19,476 nt of DNA, from the NCBI GenBank assembly GCA_021829055.1, contig JAJZCS010000007.1, positions 1-19,476 on the forward strand. The letters are read 5' to 3'. Under the pieces are notes generated by a model. It saw only the letters and a list, made by a program, of their open reading frames with translations, was not told where the DNA came from and did no database searches. Positions 8,469-15,967 of the stretch are shown piece after piece. Within the stretch, counting starts at the first letter, position 1. Each line of letters begins with the position of its first letter. The position numbers and the translations under genes are program-made. Source of the DNA: Pseudomonadota bacterium. GTDB lineage: Bacteria > Pseudomonadota > Alphaproteobacteria > Acetobacterales > Acetobacteraceae.

Positions 8469-8917
8469 ACAGCATCCTGTTGTTGGTGGCTCGTCGGAAC
8501 GACGTACTTGGTAGCTATCGGTCTCGAATGACGGATGAGTTGGACTCCGCTTCAGCAAAAGCTTAAAGCAGCCATGTACTGTTTCGACAATGCGTAAGGG
8601 TGCACTGACCTCGTTTTTTGTTACGTGTCGTAAGACCGCAAAGTATCACCATGTTTGGAGATTGCCACCCAGAAAGCTGTTCAGGTCGGCAACGCGGGCG
8701 GGCTGAGTGGTCGTGTACTGGCGCCGTCAGCCTTCCCAGCCTGATTCAGACTATACCTGAAAGCTGCTTCAGTAAATGCCGGAACCAAGCATCCAGCTAT
8801 CCGATTCCCCCTCAAAATACGCAAGCGGTTAGTGGATCGTGTGACAATGTTGCACCAGGTTAATGGCAGGAATACCCAACCAGCTGGTGCATGGAGTCCA
8901 GTGCGGACCGTATAATT
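8469..8917. other. Intergenic region between the amidase gene and rfbB
   Basis: These 449 bp hold no supported gene. The half nearest rfbB must carry its ribosome site and probably the rfb promoter, though no clean -35/-10 pair stands out. The half nearest the amidase stop contains a hairpin described separately. The gap suggests that rfbBACD is transcribed separately from the amidase gene. Confidence 0.5.
8851..8891 (-). terminator. Candidate hairpin downstream of the amidase gene
   Basis: TGCACCAGGTT (8851-8861) pairs with AACC (8878-8881) and TGGTGCA (8885-8891), an 11-bp stem with a 3-nt bulge, about 27 nt after the amidase stop on the minus strand. Position fits a transcript end, but no T-run follows, so it may instead be an RNA-stabilising hairpin. 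Confidence 0.35.
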
Positions 8918-10582
8918 TCAAAAACCTGGCGGCCGAAGATTGAGCCCAAGTTGATTGGCTAATGCTGAAGCAAGGGCGAACATGGGTGCTTCGTCGAATA
9001 AGTTGCTCCAGAGGCTGATGGAATGCGGAACCCTGCGCGCCGCTGACTCCGGCTCAGTGCGCGTGGCAGCGGCGGAATGAGCGCTTCGCTCGCTGGGGTC
9101 GATAAAATATGCAGGCAAGGATAGGCAAGGGTGGCCAGTAAAATTTGTTGCGCATAGCATTGGTTCAACAAGGGAGGGGCCGACAAGAACGTCGATATCA
9201 CGAAAGAGATTATCCATCGCCATCATTGCTTGTCGGCGTAGCCGGTCGAGCTGAACATGATCCACTGCTGAAAGAAAGCGCGCTGCCCGGAATTGGTTGG
9301 GCCAGTCAGTGGCCGATTGGGAAATCAGAAGGTCATCTCGATTACTAAGTGTTAGATCCTCGAAATGTGCTGCAGCCTCGGCCATCAGAATCGACACGAG
9401 GCTTTCATAAGGTAGCGGTGCGCGCTCCCGCTCAATGAGGCAGACACCCAGCGTCTTGCATTGGTCGAGTATTGCTCGGTCATGGGGTCTCGCGCCGTCC
9501 GCCACAAAATCAGCCGCGACATAACCGACTCGGAGTGTGCGCGGATCAGCGCCGCAGTTTCCCGAGAAGGGTACGTCGCAACTGGAGACATCTGCGTTGT
9601 CACCACCGTTAATTACTGTCAGAATCAGGGCCGCATCGTGGGCTGTGCGCGTGATTAAGCCAATTTTATCAAGACTAGGGCATAACGCCATTGTGCCGGT
9701 GCGACTAACGCGGCTGAACGTAGGCCGGAATCCAACCGCACCGCAACGCGTGGATGGGAGAATGATGGACCCGTAAGTTTCAGTGCCAAGCGAAAAACTG
9801 CATAGACCGGCCGCTGTCGCGGCTGCGGACCCGGCGGATGAACCGGACGACCCTTCTGCTGGATTCCAAGGGTTTCGTGTTTGCCCACCGTACCAGAGAT
9901 CACCATGGGCAAGTGCACCTACAGAAGACTTGCCGAGCAGGATAGCCCCAGCGTCGTGAAGTCGCTGAACGACGACGGCATTGCGCTGTGGGATTCTTCC
10001 ACGATAAGGTTCGGCGCCCCAATCCGTGATCAAACCTTCCGTGTCGATGATGTCCTTACAGGCGTAGGGAATTCCGTGTAGTGGGCCAGCAAACGTGCCA
10101 TCCGCCGCACGTCTGTCGAGTGCATCTGCGCGTTCAAGCGCGTGCTCATCGAGCCGTGCGTAGCATCGCAATAACTCGCCGTATTGCGAGCTACGATTCA
10201 AGTAAATTTCAGTTAAGCGGCGCGCCGTGAGCCAATGGTTCCTGATCCAGCCAACCTGGGCAGAAATAGGCGCGAACGCGATTTCCTCGTCGTCTTCTGG
10301 TGGTAGCCACTCCAACGAAGGTATGTGCAAGGCGAGACGATCCCTGACGACGAAGCTTGGCAAGCGCGGCGAAAACACTGTCGCTGGTGAGGCATCCAAA
10401 TCGGTCGTGTGAGACCGCCGGGCCAAGGCGAGGGCAATTTGTTTGGCGAGCGTGGAGGCCATTAATGGCCGCTCGCTTGGAGAATAATGTACACCGAGAA
10501 TCTTTTCTGCGGCCATAATCTCTTCGTCGGTGATCATGTGATTCAATTTGTCGGCCAAATCGTCCTCCGCTTCAAAATACAT
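8918..10582 (-). CDS. Amidase-signature (AS) family hydrolase
   Basis: A 554-residue member of the amidase-signature family (Ser-cisSer-Lys triad, related to GatA and fatty-acid amide hydrolase), probably hydrolysing a carboxamide; the substrate is unknown. Seen: an N-terminal region of about 95 residues (ILGVHYSPSERPLM, FSPRLPSF) known from one AS subgroup; the catalytic Lys in HGIPYACKDIIDTEG (K176); the Ser-rich loop EGSSGSSAGSAAA (243-255) with the cis-Ser; and the nucleophile in GTETYGSI (S272). GatA has D-x-G-G-S where this has E-T-Y-G-S, which argues against a true GatA, as does the absence of gatB and gatC. No signal peptide is evident. The ATG at 10582 has only a weak AGG directly before it; an in-frame ATG at 10537 is an alternative. 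Confidence 0.88.
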   Translation of the reverse strand: MYFEAEDDLADKLNHMITDEEIMAAEKILGVHYSPSERPLMASTLAKQIALALARRSHTTDLDASPATVFSPRLPSFVVRDRLALHIPSLEWLPPEDDEEIAFAPISAQVGWIRNHWLTARRLTEIYLNRSSQYGELLRCYARLDEHALERADALDRRAADGTFAGPLHGIPYACKDIIDTEGLITDWGAEPYRGRIPQRNAVVVQRLHDAGAILLGKSSVGALAHGDLWYGGQTRNPWNPAEGSSGSSAGSAAATAAGLCSFSLGTETYGSIILPSTRCGAVGFRPTFSRVSRTGTMALCPSLDKIGLITRTAHDAALILTVINGGDNADVSSCDVPFSGNCGADPRTLRVGYVAADFVADGARPHDRAILDQCKTLGVCLIERERAPLPYESLVSILMAEAAAHFEDLTLSNRDDLLISQSATDWPNQFRAARFLSAVDHVQLDRLRRQAMMAMDNLFRDIDVLVGPSLVEPMLCATNFTGHPCLSLPAYFIDPSERSAHSAAATRTEPESAARRVPHSISLWSNLFDEAPMFALASALANQLGLNLRPPGF

Positions 10583-10671
10583 CCTGTATCAATGTGCCTG
10601 AACGGATGCCAACACATGGGCGGCCCTCATTTTTCTGTGCAACGTTAGCAGAGGCCGGACCTGATACAGGA
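10582..10671. repeat. Separated 10-bp inverted repeat at the amidase start
   Basis: TCCTGTATCA (10582-10591), touching the amidase start codon, is matched by its perfect complement TGATACAGGA (10662-10671) 70 bp away. It could be a paired regulator site or a long-range RNA stem that hides the ribosome site. A match of this length at this distance can occur by chance in 19 kb, so confidence is low. Confidence 0.25.
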
Positions 10672-10852
10672 AATCGTCCAACCGAAGACTATGGAAACTC
10701 AGAAACATCGAGTCAGAATAAGGTATTTTTTGTTCCTGTTCCAGCATTGCTTACCCGTTTGGCGTTGGGTTACTGGGAGCCAGTGTCCGACGAGGCAAGT
10801 CAGCATTGTGCTATAATGAATTTTTGCTCATCACTTTCGCTTAAGTCGACGG
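10592..10852. other. Intergenic region between methyltransferase and amidase genes
   Basis: About 260 bp with no supported gene. It holds the distal arm of the inverted repeat described separately. An amidase promoter would be expected here but none is clear. Confidence 0.4.
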
Positions 10853-11551
10853 CTACTCGATCAACACTGCTACGTGCCCTTTCTCCCCAGCATATGCGAG
10901 ATACGTATAGCGATGGCGTGAGAGGGCAATGAATTCCTGAAAGGCCTTGTATTCATGCTGCCGCCATCCAGGATAATTGAAGTATTCATCGAAAACGATC
11001 ACTGTTCCAGGAACAATACGCGGGCCGAGCAGCTCGAAAATCGTTCGGGTCGACGAGTAGATATCGCAGTCTACGTGGATGAGAGCGGCGTTTTTATCGG
11101 TCGCTGCCAAAAATACCGGGAGTGTGGCGTCAAACAAGCCAACATGAAGGACGACGTTTTTGGGCACTTTCGGCAGCTTGCCGTTGCGATCAAATGCTCC
11201 ACGAATTTCTGTCGTTCCAGCCCAATCCTCTGGCAGCCCACGGAATGAGTCGAAGCCGTGTACGTCACGCGATGTTGCCTGTCCGAGGCACGTGATCGAA
11301 AGACCTTTTTCCACGCCGAACTCTAATATCAGACCGTCGCGTGGTGCCCGAGCCAACACGAAGCGGAGTAGGTCAAACCGATCACGCCGCATTGTCGCTG
11401 TTTGCATATGCGCGAGAATATATTCGATTGCTTCACGCTTGGCGTGTAATCGAAGGTCGATTGCTAGATCGTTGGCGTACCACGTATGCAGGATTTTCCG
11501 ATAGGCGCGGCCAAGCAAACCAGAGCGCAGACCACGGGAAAGAATCGTCAT
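10853..11551 (-). CDS. TylF/MycF-like class I SAM-dependent methyltransferase
   Basis: A 232-residue protein of the TylF/MycF-type methyltransferase family, whose known members O-methylate deoxysugars or similar hydroxyls with a metal ion. Seen: the SAM-binding motif ILEFGVEKGLS (75-85), VHGFDSFRGLPEDW (97-110), NVVLHVGLFDATLP (132-145), the metal-site segment LIHVDCDIYSST (157-168) and VIVFDEYFNYPGW (184-196). These Asp-rich motifs are hallmarks of the family. The frame is open 28 codons further upstream inside the UbiB-like gene, but the ATG at 11551 lies 13 nt after that gene's stop and is the more natural start. The neighbouring rhamnose genes make a sugar substrate plausible, but that is inference. 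Confidence 0.8.
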   Translation of the reverse strand: MTILSRGLRSGLLGRAYRKILHTWYANDLAIDLRLHAKREAIEYILAHMQTATMRRDRFDLLRFVLARAPRDGLILEFGVEKGLSITCLGQATSRDVHGFDSFRGLPEDWAGTTEIRGAFDRNGKLPKVPKNVVLHVGLFDATLPVFLAATDKNAALIHVDCDIYSSTRTIFELLGPRIVPGTVIVFDEYFNYPGWRQHEYKAFQEFIALSRHRYTYLAYAGEKGHVAVLIE

Positions 11552-11564
11552 TGTCGTTACCGCC

Positions 11565-12923
11565 CTAAAGAGGAGGTGCAACGCCGGCCGCCTCCATGGC
11601 GGCACGCTGTCGTATGTCGAGCGCGGTTGCATCAAAATCCACGACCGTCTCCTGGAACAGGCGCTGCCAGTTAAGTTCGGCGCCGAGACGCATAAAGACT
11701 GAACCGAGCCCGATTGCAGAGCGGTCCATCAACACAAATTCGCGTGGTGGCCTGACGCCGCCCGTGCGCTTCAAGCCCTCGTGTACTTTTTCGGCGATGC
11801 TGCGACCGAACGTAACATCGTTAGTTTCTTGAATTCGTCGTGCGCGATCCTGCATCAGTGGCTCGTACAGGAAGCGCGCCCATTGGTTAAGCACGTCCAG
11901 TTTTTCTTTTGTAAGGTCGGTAAATCCCCAGATTGTGTAGGCATGATGTGCCCGCTCGTCGTTGCCATCACGGATTGCTTCAAAGAGCTCAATGACACCC
12001 ACAACAAAGCTTGAGTGAAACACGCGAATAGACCCGAAATCCAGAAGGTTGATGCCCCCACCGGGGCTAATCTGGTAATTGCCAAGGTGCGGATCACCGT
12101 GAATAATCCCATAGCGGTAAAATGGTACGTACCACGCACGGAATAGCGCGCGAGCGACGCGGTTTCGGCTTTCTTGATCTGGATCTGTGGCGAGCCATTT
12201 TTGTACCGATACGCCATCGAGCCAGCTCATTGTCAGTAGCCGTTTAGTGCTGAATTCTGGAATTGGTGCAGGCGTGGCGATGTCGTGTTGGTTGGCGAGC
12301 ATGACTCTGTACAGTCTTAAGTGTGCTGCTTCGCGTTGATAATCGAGTTCCTCGCGGAGCCTGGTCGCGAGCTCGATATAGATATCATCGTGATGAATCG
12401 CGTTGTCTATTCGCTTGTACACGGCCATTGCCAGTTTAAGTTGTCGTAGGTCAGCTTCCACCGTGCTGACCATGTCTGGGTACTGCAGCTTGCAAGCAAC
12501 CTCCCTCCCATCGAGAAGCCGGGCGCGGTGAACCTGACCTAGGCTTGCGGCTGCCGCGGCGTCGCGTCCAAAATCGAGAAATTTCTCTTCCCAGTCAGAA
12601 CCAAGTTCCGTCGTCATTCGCCTGCGTACAAAAGGCCACCCCATTGCGGGTGCGTTGGCCTGCAGTTGCGCTAGCTCTCTGGCGTATTCGTCTGGAAGCG
12701 CGTCGGGAATGGTCGTAAGGATCTGTGCAACTTTCATCATCGGCCCTTTGAGTCCGCCGATGATTGCTTTCAGATCTTCAGCATGACGTGCCCGGTCGGT
12801 AGCGATGCCGAACACACGCTGACCGGCAATCCGGGCAGCGATGCCCGTTACTGCACCAGATGTCCGTGCAAGACGCCGAATTTCACCTAAAATAGTACTG
12901 TTGTCTTCTGCCTGTTCGGCCAT
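11565..12923 (-). CDS. ABC1/ADCK/UbiB-family protein kinase-like protein
   Basis: A 452-residue member of the atypical kinase-like ABC1/ADCK family; relatives (UbiB, COQ8) bind ATP and support ubiquinone or other isoprenoid metabolism. Seen: the N-terminal family motif region LKGPMMKVAQILTTIPDALP (58-77), where the usual K-x-G-Q reads K64-V-A-Q67; the Ala-rich nucleotide loop AAAAASLGQVH (122-132); ATP-binding Lys145 in EVACKLQYP; EELDYQREA; HGDPHLGNY (275-283); and the metal-binding DFGS (295-298). There is no C-terminal pair of membrane helices as in UbiB, so it may be soluble. First of a minus-strand pair with the TylF-like methyltransferase. The true UbiB of this organism is probably elsewhere, since no ubiE or ubiA lies nearby. 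Confidence 0.9.
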   Translation of the reverse strand: MAEQAEDNSTILGEIRRLARTSGAVTGIAARIAGQRVFGIATDRARHAEDLKAIIGGLKGPMMKVAQILTTIPDALPDEYARELAQLQANAPAMGWPFVRRRMTTELGSDWEEKFLDFGRDAAAAASLGQVHRARLLDGREVACKLQYPDMVSTVEADLRQLKLAMAVYKRIDNAIHHDDIYIELATRLREELDYQREAAHLRLYRVMLANQHDIATPAPIPEFSTKRLLTMSWLDGVSVQKWLATDPDQESRNRVARALFRAWYVPFYRYGIIHGDPHLGNYQISPGGGINLLDFGSIRVFHSSFVVGVIELFEAIRDGNDERAHHAYTIWGFTDLTKEKLDVLNQWARFLYEPLMQDRARRIQETNDVTFGRSIAEKVHEGLKRTGGVRPPREFVLMDRSAIGLGSVFMRLGAELNWQRLFQETVVDFDATALDIRQRAAMEAAGVAPPL

Positions 12924-13203
12924 ACTTTAAATGTCCAGTCCATGGATTGATGAATCAATTTGATCAAGGCCACGTACCCAAAACGTGGGGTTGGCAGGAT
13001 GGATGCCAAAAAGACTGCAGCAACTCGCGATTCCATTGCGTCTGCCCTGCGCGTAGCCTGCTTCGGCAGGCCGGTAAGGACCCACCACCCGAGAGGCGCC
13101 AACGACACAGGCGCCCCTGATTACACTTGGTGGAGCGCGCTTACAAGGCAGTCGCCGAATGCATCGGCATGCATGTAAAACGGCGAGGCACGGCATGCGA
13201 TAT
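12924..13203. other. Hairpin-rich intergenic region upstream of the UbiB-like gene
   Basis: No gene is supported here. Several short perfect stems occur in a row: CCACGT/ACGTGG (12970-12988, 7-nt loop), GCCTGC-TTCG-GCAGGC (13056-13071, a stable tetraloop form), and GGCGCC repeated as a stem at 13095-13100 and 13110-13115. They may belong to the left flank of the decayed IS605-type element or to an RNA leader of the UbiB-like gene. Confidence 0.4.
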
Positions 13204-13243
13204 TTGACATCCTCACCGGCCTGACTGCCGGTGAGGATGTCAA
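13204..13243. repeat. 17-bp perfect inverted repeat (probable element-end hairpin)
   Basis: TTGACATCCTCACCGGC (13204-13220) and its exact complement (13227-13243) flank a 6-nt loop CTGACT. This is the strongest hairpin in the window. It lies just beyond the 3' part of the tnpB remnant on the minus strand, where IS200/IS605-type elements carry the right-end hairpin recognised by the transposase and where the TnpB guide RNA (omega RNA) normally ends. An alternative is a bidirectional transcription terminator, though no T-run follows on either strand. Confidence 0.7.
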
Positions 13244-13319
13244 CGACAAGACCATAGTGGAGCACTCTGGAGCGGTCGTAGTCTGGCCCACGCCGCCAGC
13301 GTTGCGCCCATAAGGACGC

Positions 13320-14023
13320 GGTTCCGGGGTTCCCCTCCCCGTACCAATGATGGTTGACCGCCGCGTTGCGGTCGCGACCCATGACATTCCCGCATGAGCA
13401 AGCGATCATCCGCGCCGAGAGATTTTTCATCTCCCGGCGCCGCGCGCCGCACAATGCAGCAGGTCTGGCTGCCCGGAAACGACTGGTCGAGATCGACTAT
13501 GCGGCGCCGGGCGGCTGCACTCGAATTGCGCCGAGATCAGCCAGCGGTCGCCATCACGCCAGACGCGGGCCGCCAGCAAGCGGCCTTCCGGCACATCGCC
13601 ACCACGCAGCCGGATGCGCCCGATCTTCGGCAGGGTGGCTTCGCGGTTGCTGATTTCCGTTGCCTGCCCGACGCAATAGATGCCAGCTTCGTTGACGAAT
13701 TTTTTCTTGGACTTCGGAAACCCGCAGTCCTTGCCTTGCTTGCGAAACTGCACCCTGCGGCGCAGCGCGCCGTCCAGCCGTGCCACGGTATCGAGCACGG
13801 CATGGGCAGGCAGATCGGCCAGCCATTCCAGGCCAGCCTCGCGCTTCATGCCCACGGCGATGGGCTGCAACTGCTTCTTCCGGATAAACTTGCCCGTCGC
13901 CGCGTATTCGGCCTTCTCGCGGTCCAGCAGGCGGTTCCACAGGAAGCGCAGTGATCCGGCCTATTGGTTGCGCCTGTCCACTTGTGCCTGCGGCGGATAA
14001 AGTCGCGCCTGCCATCCGCGCAC
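13320..14023 (-). pseudogene. tnpB: Decayed tnpB (IS200/IS605 OrfB, RNA-guided nuclease family)
   Basis: TnpB proteins are RuvC-type RNA-guided endonucleases carried by IS200/IS605 elements. On the minus strand the N-terminal part is clear: GWQARLYPPQAQ, then AGSLRFLWNRLLDREKAEYAATGKF, WLADLPAHAVLDTVARLDGAL, CGFPKSKKKF, NEAGIYCVGQATEISN and WLISAQFECSRP. A TAG at 13961-13963 interrupts it after VDRRNQ. At about 13500 the sequence jumps to the C-terminal zinc-ribbon part (VDLDQSFPGSQTC), so roughly 200 codons with RuvC-I and RuvC-II are missing. A frameshift near 13443-13464 then leads to CGARRREMKNL, CSCGNVMGRDRNAAVNHHW with the RuvC-III Asp. Three separate lesions make it non-functional. No tnpA (Y1 transposase) is present. 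The start, about GTG 14023, is approximate. Confidence 0.87.
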
Positions 14024-14049
14024 GATCAGATCCCCCTGAGCCGGGCGCG

Positions 14050-14988
14050 TCACGCGACCAGTTCCTTCCAGCGCAAGCGTCCGGCGGTTGCGCTGAACAG
14101 GCTGGCAAGCCGGGCGTCGGTATCCTGCTTGCGGGTGTTCCAGCGAAAGGACGCCTCATGCAGGTAACGATCCGTGTGCTTGATCGAAAACCGGTGAAAC
14201 ACGCCAACCCAGGCGCGCTTGAGCGTCGCATTGAAGCTTTCGGCGGTGTTCACATGCGCGGTGGCAGGCGCGTGCCGATCACGGCGGGAATACGCGCCCC
14301 TGGAATGATTGACCTTGAGATGCGCCGGGAACTTGCGGCCAATCCAGCGGTACGCGGGCAGTTCATCGGAGATGAGAACCGTGCCGGTGCGGTCAACATT
14401 GCTGAACACGAAGTTCGCAATGGTGCGACCGCTATGGGTGCGGCCCTTGGCGGCGCGGGCGCGTCCGCCGCGTTCGGTGGCAACAACCGCCATGCTCTTG
14501 CGCGAGCCGGAGCGGCCCATGGGCTGATCATCGTCATGGTCGCGCTTGCTCGCCTGTCCTTTCGCCCGCTTCTTGCCGCCAAGGCAGGTTTCATCCACCT
14601 CGACGATTCCGCTCAGAAGTCCATCTCGGTCATCCATCATCCGGCGGATGCGCTGGCCAAGAAACCACGCGGTCTTCTGGCCAATGCTTAGATGCTCACC
14701 GAGCTTCACCGAGGAGATACCCTTGCTGCTTGCGGCAACGAGATAAAGCGCCGTGAACCACGTCCGCATCGGCAGATGGGTTCCTTCCAGTGGTGTTCCC
14801 ATAGCGACGGTGAACAACGCCCGGCACGCCCGGCACTGCCAATAATGCGGCCGCGACTTTTGCGCCGTTGCTTTGCCAATACTGCCGCACTTCGGGCAGA
14901 CCGCGCCAGCAGGCCAACGCACCGCTTCAAGATGCGCCCAGCAAGCGTCATCATCAGGGAACCGCGAGAGAAAGGACATCAGCGACAT
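14050..14988 (-). CDS. IS1595-family (ISXO2-like) transposase
   Basis: A 312-residue transposase that appears complete. Seen: an N-terminal zinc ribbon (C31-x2-C34 ... C52-x2-C55) in CPKCGS and CRACRALF, then the ISXO2-type catalytic domain with VEVDETCLGGKK (D132), VLISDELPAYRW (D208) and the third motif HVNTAESFNATLKRAWVGVFHRF (N247/E250, Lys nearby), as in the IS1595 family. Start ATG at 14988. It ends only 27 bp before the presumed start of the tnpB remnant, on the same strand. I could not find convincing terminal inverted repeats or target duplications, so element limits are unknown; a shared 7-mer (CCTATTG at 13960 and in complement at 15021) is too short to rely on. Confidence 0.92.
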   Translation of the reverse strand: MSLMSFLSRFPDDDACWAHLEAVRWPAGAVCPKCGSIGKATAQKSRPHYWQCRACRALFTVAMGTPLEGTHLPMRTWFTALYLVAASSKGISSVKLGEHLSIGQKTAWFLGQRIRRMMDDRDGLLSGIVEVDETCLGGKKRAKGQASKRDHDDDQPMGRSGSRKSMAVVATERGGRARAAKGRTHSGRTIANFVFSNVDRTGTVLISDELPAYRWIGRKFPAHLKVNHSRGAYSRRDRHAPATAHVNTAESFNATLKRAWVGVFHRFSIKHTDRYLHEASFRWNTRKQDTDARLASLFSATAGRLRWKELVA

Positions 14989-15133
14989 GCGGGATGATTA
15001 CATCGAGCGCATACGAAAGTCAATAGGTCCGCGATGTTTATTGTGCGTGCGCCAACTTAATAAGGCCCAAACGAATATCGGAGTCTGCCTGCGCTGGCGC
15101 AGCGCGTTCAACGGCGTTATCACCCGGGCCGGA

Positions 15134-15967
15134 ATGAATTATCGTCACGCTTTTCATGCCGGCGGCCGGGCTGACTGCATTAAGCACGTTGTTTTCGTTG
15201 GACTGTGTCGTGCGCTTACTCGCAAACGAAAGCCGCTGTTTGTGCTGGATACCCACGCGGGAAGAGGCGCGTACGACCTTGAGTCGGAAGCTGCGCGGCG
15301 TACGTGTGAAGCTGGGACCGGGATTGCCCGCCTGCTTTCAGAAAATGCTGCAGAACTCGCTGATTATCTAGGGTTGGTGCGAGCATTCAGTTGTGGCCCG
15401 CGCTGGTACCCCGGTTCACCGGAATTGGCGCGCGCAGTCTTGCGTGAAGGCGACCGGCTCGCATTATGCGAACTCCATCCGGAAGATGCAGCCGCATTGA
15501 GGCAGCGTTACCGCCACGAGTCGCGCATTCAGGTTCATTGTCGGGATGGTTACGAGGCGGTGCATGCTCTCTTGCCACCCCCTGAGCGCCGCGCATTGAT
15601 TCTCATCGACCCTCCGTTCGAGCAGCCGGATGAGTTCGAGAAGATTGCTGCAACCGTGGATCGAGGGCGGCAACGATTCCCCGCAGGGGTTTTCTGCGTC
15701 TGGTATCCATTAAAGCATCGCGCGCCAGTACGATTATTTCATGCCGATCTTCTCGCCCGCCGGATACCGGATATTCTTGATTTCCAGATCACCTGGCGCG
15801 ATCCTGTGGATCCCGCTCGGCTCAATGGATGCGGAATTTTGCTTCACAATGCGCCTTTCGGGTTTAGTTCGAATGCCGAGACTCTGTTACGCGCCGCGGC
15901 GCCAGCTTTTTCTGAAACGGATGGTAGTGTGACAATTACGAGGCTTGCCGATGAACTCGCTTTCTGA
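15134..15967 (+). CDS. rlmJ: 23S rRNA (adenine(2030)-N6)-methyltransferase
   Basis: RlmJ methylates A2030 of 23S rRNA using SAM. The 277-residue product begins MNYRHAFHAGGRADCIKH, the diagnostic RlmJ N-terminus, followed by the SAM-binding FVLDTHAGRGAYDL (36-49), YPGSPELA (92-99), LCELHPEDAAAL and the catalytic DPPFE (159-163); length equals the E. coli enzyme (about 280). The frame is open upstream into the IS1595 transposase, but homology begins at the ATG at 15134. The preceding sequence GGGCCGGA is a weak ribosome site. Its end overlaps gpsA by 17 bp. The IS1595 transposase starts about 145 bp upstream on the other strand, so the original promoter may have been altered by the insertion. 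Confidence 0.93.
   Translation: MNYRHAFHAGGRADCIKHVVFVGLCRALTRKRKPLFVLDTHAGRGAYDLESEAARRTCEAGTGIARLLSENAAELADYLGLVRAFSCGPRWYPGSPELARAVLREGDRLALCELHPEDAAALRQRYRHESRIQVHCRDGYEAVHALLPPPERRALILIDPPFEQPDEFEKIAATVDRGRQRFPAGVFCVWYPLKHRAPVRLFHADLLARRIPDILDFQITWRDPVDPARLNGCGILLHNAPFGFSSNAETLLRAAAPAFSETDGSVTITRLADELAF

Noticed and set aside
12927..13454. 175-codon minus-strand open frame as a gene of its own
   Set aside because: Its first part is the zinc-ribbon and RuvC-III end of the tnpB remnant; the rest reads through the hairpin and intergenic DNA.
13951..14691. 246-codon plus-strand open frame
   Set aside because: It is the antisense shadow of the IS1595 transposase and tnpB remnant, which carry clear motifs on the other strand.
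13960..15027. CCTATTG at both sides as terminal repeats of the IS1595 element
   Set aside because: Only 7 bp match, flanks show no duplication, and the left copy lies inside the tnpB coding remnant.
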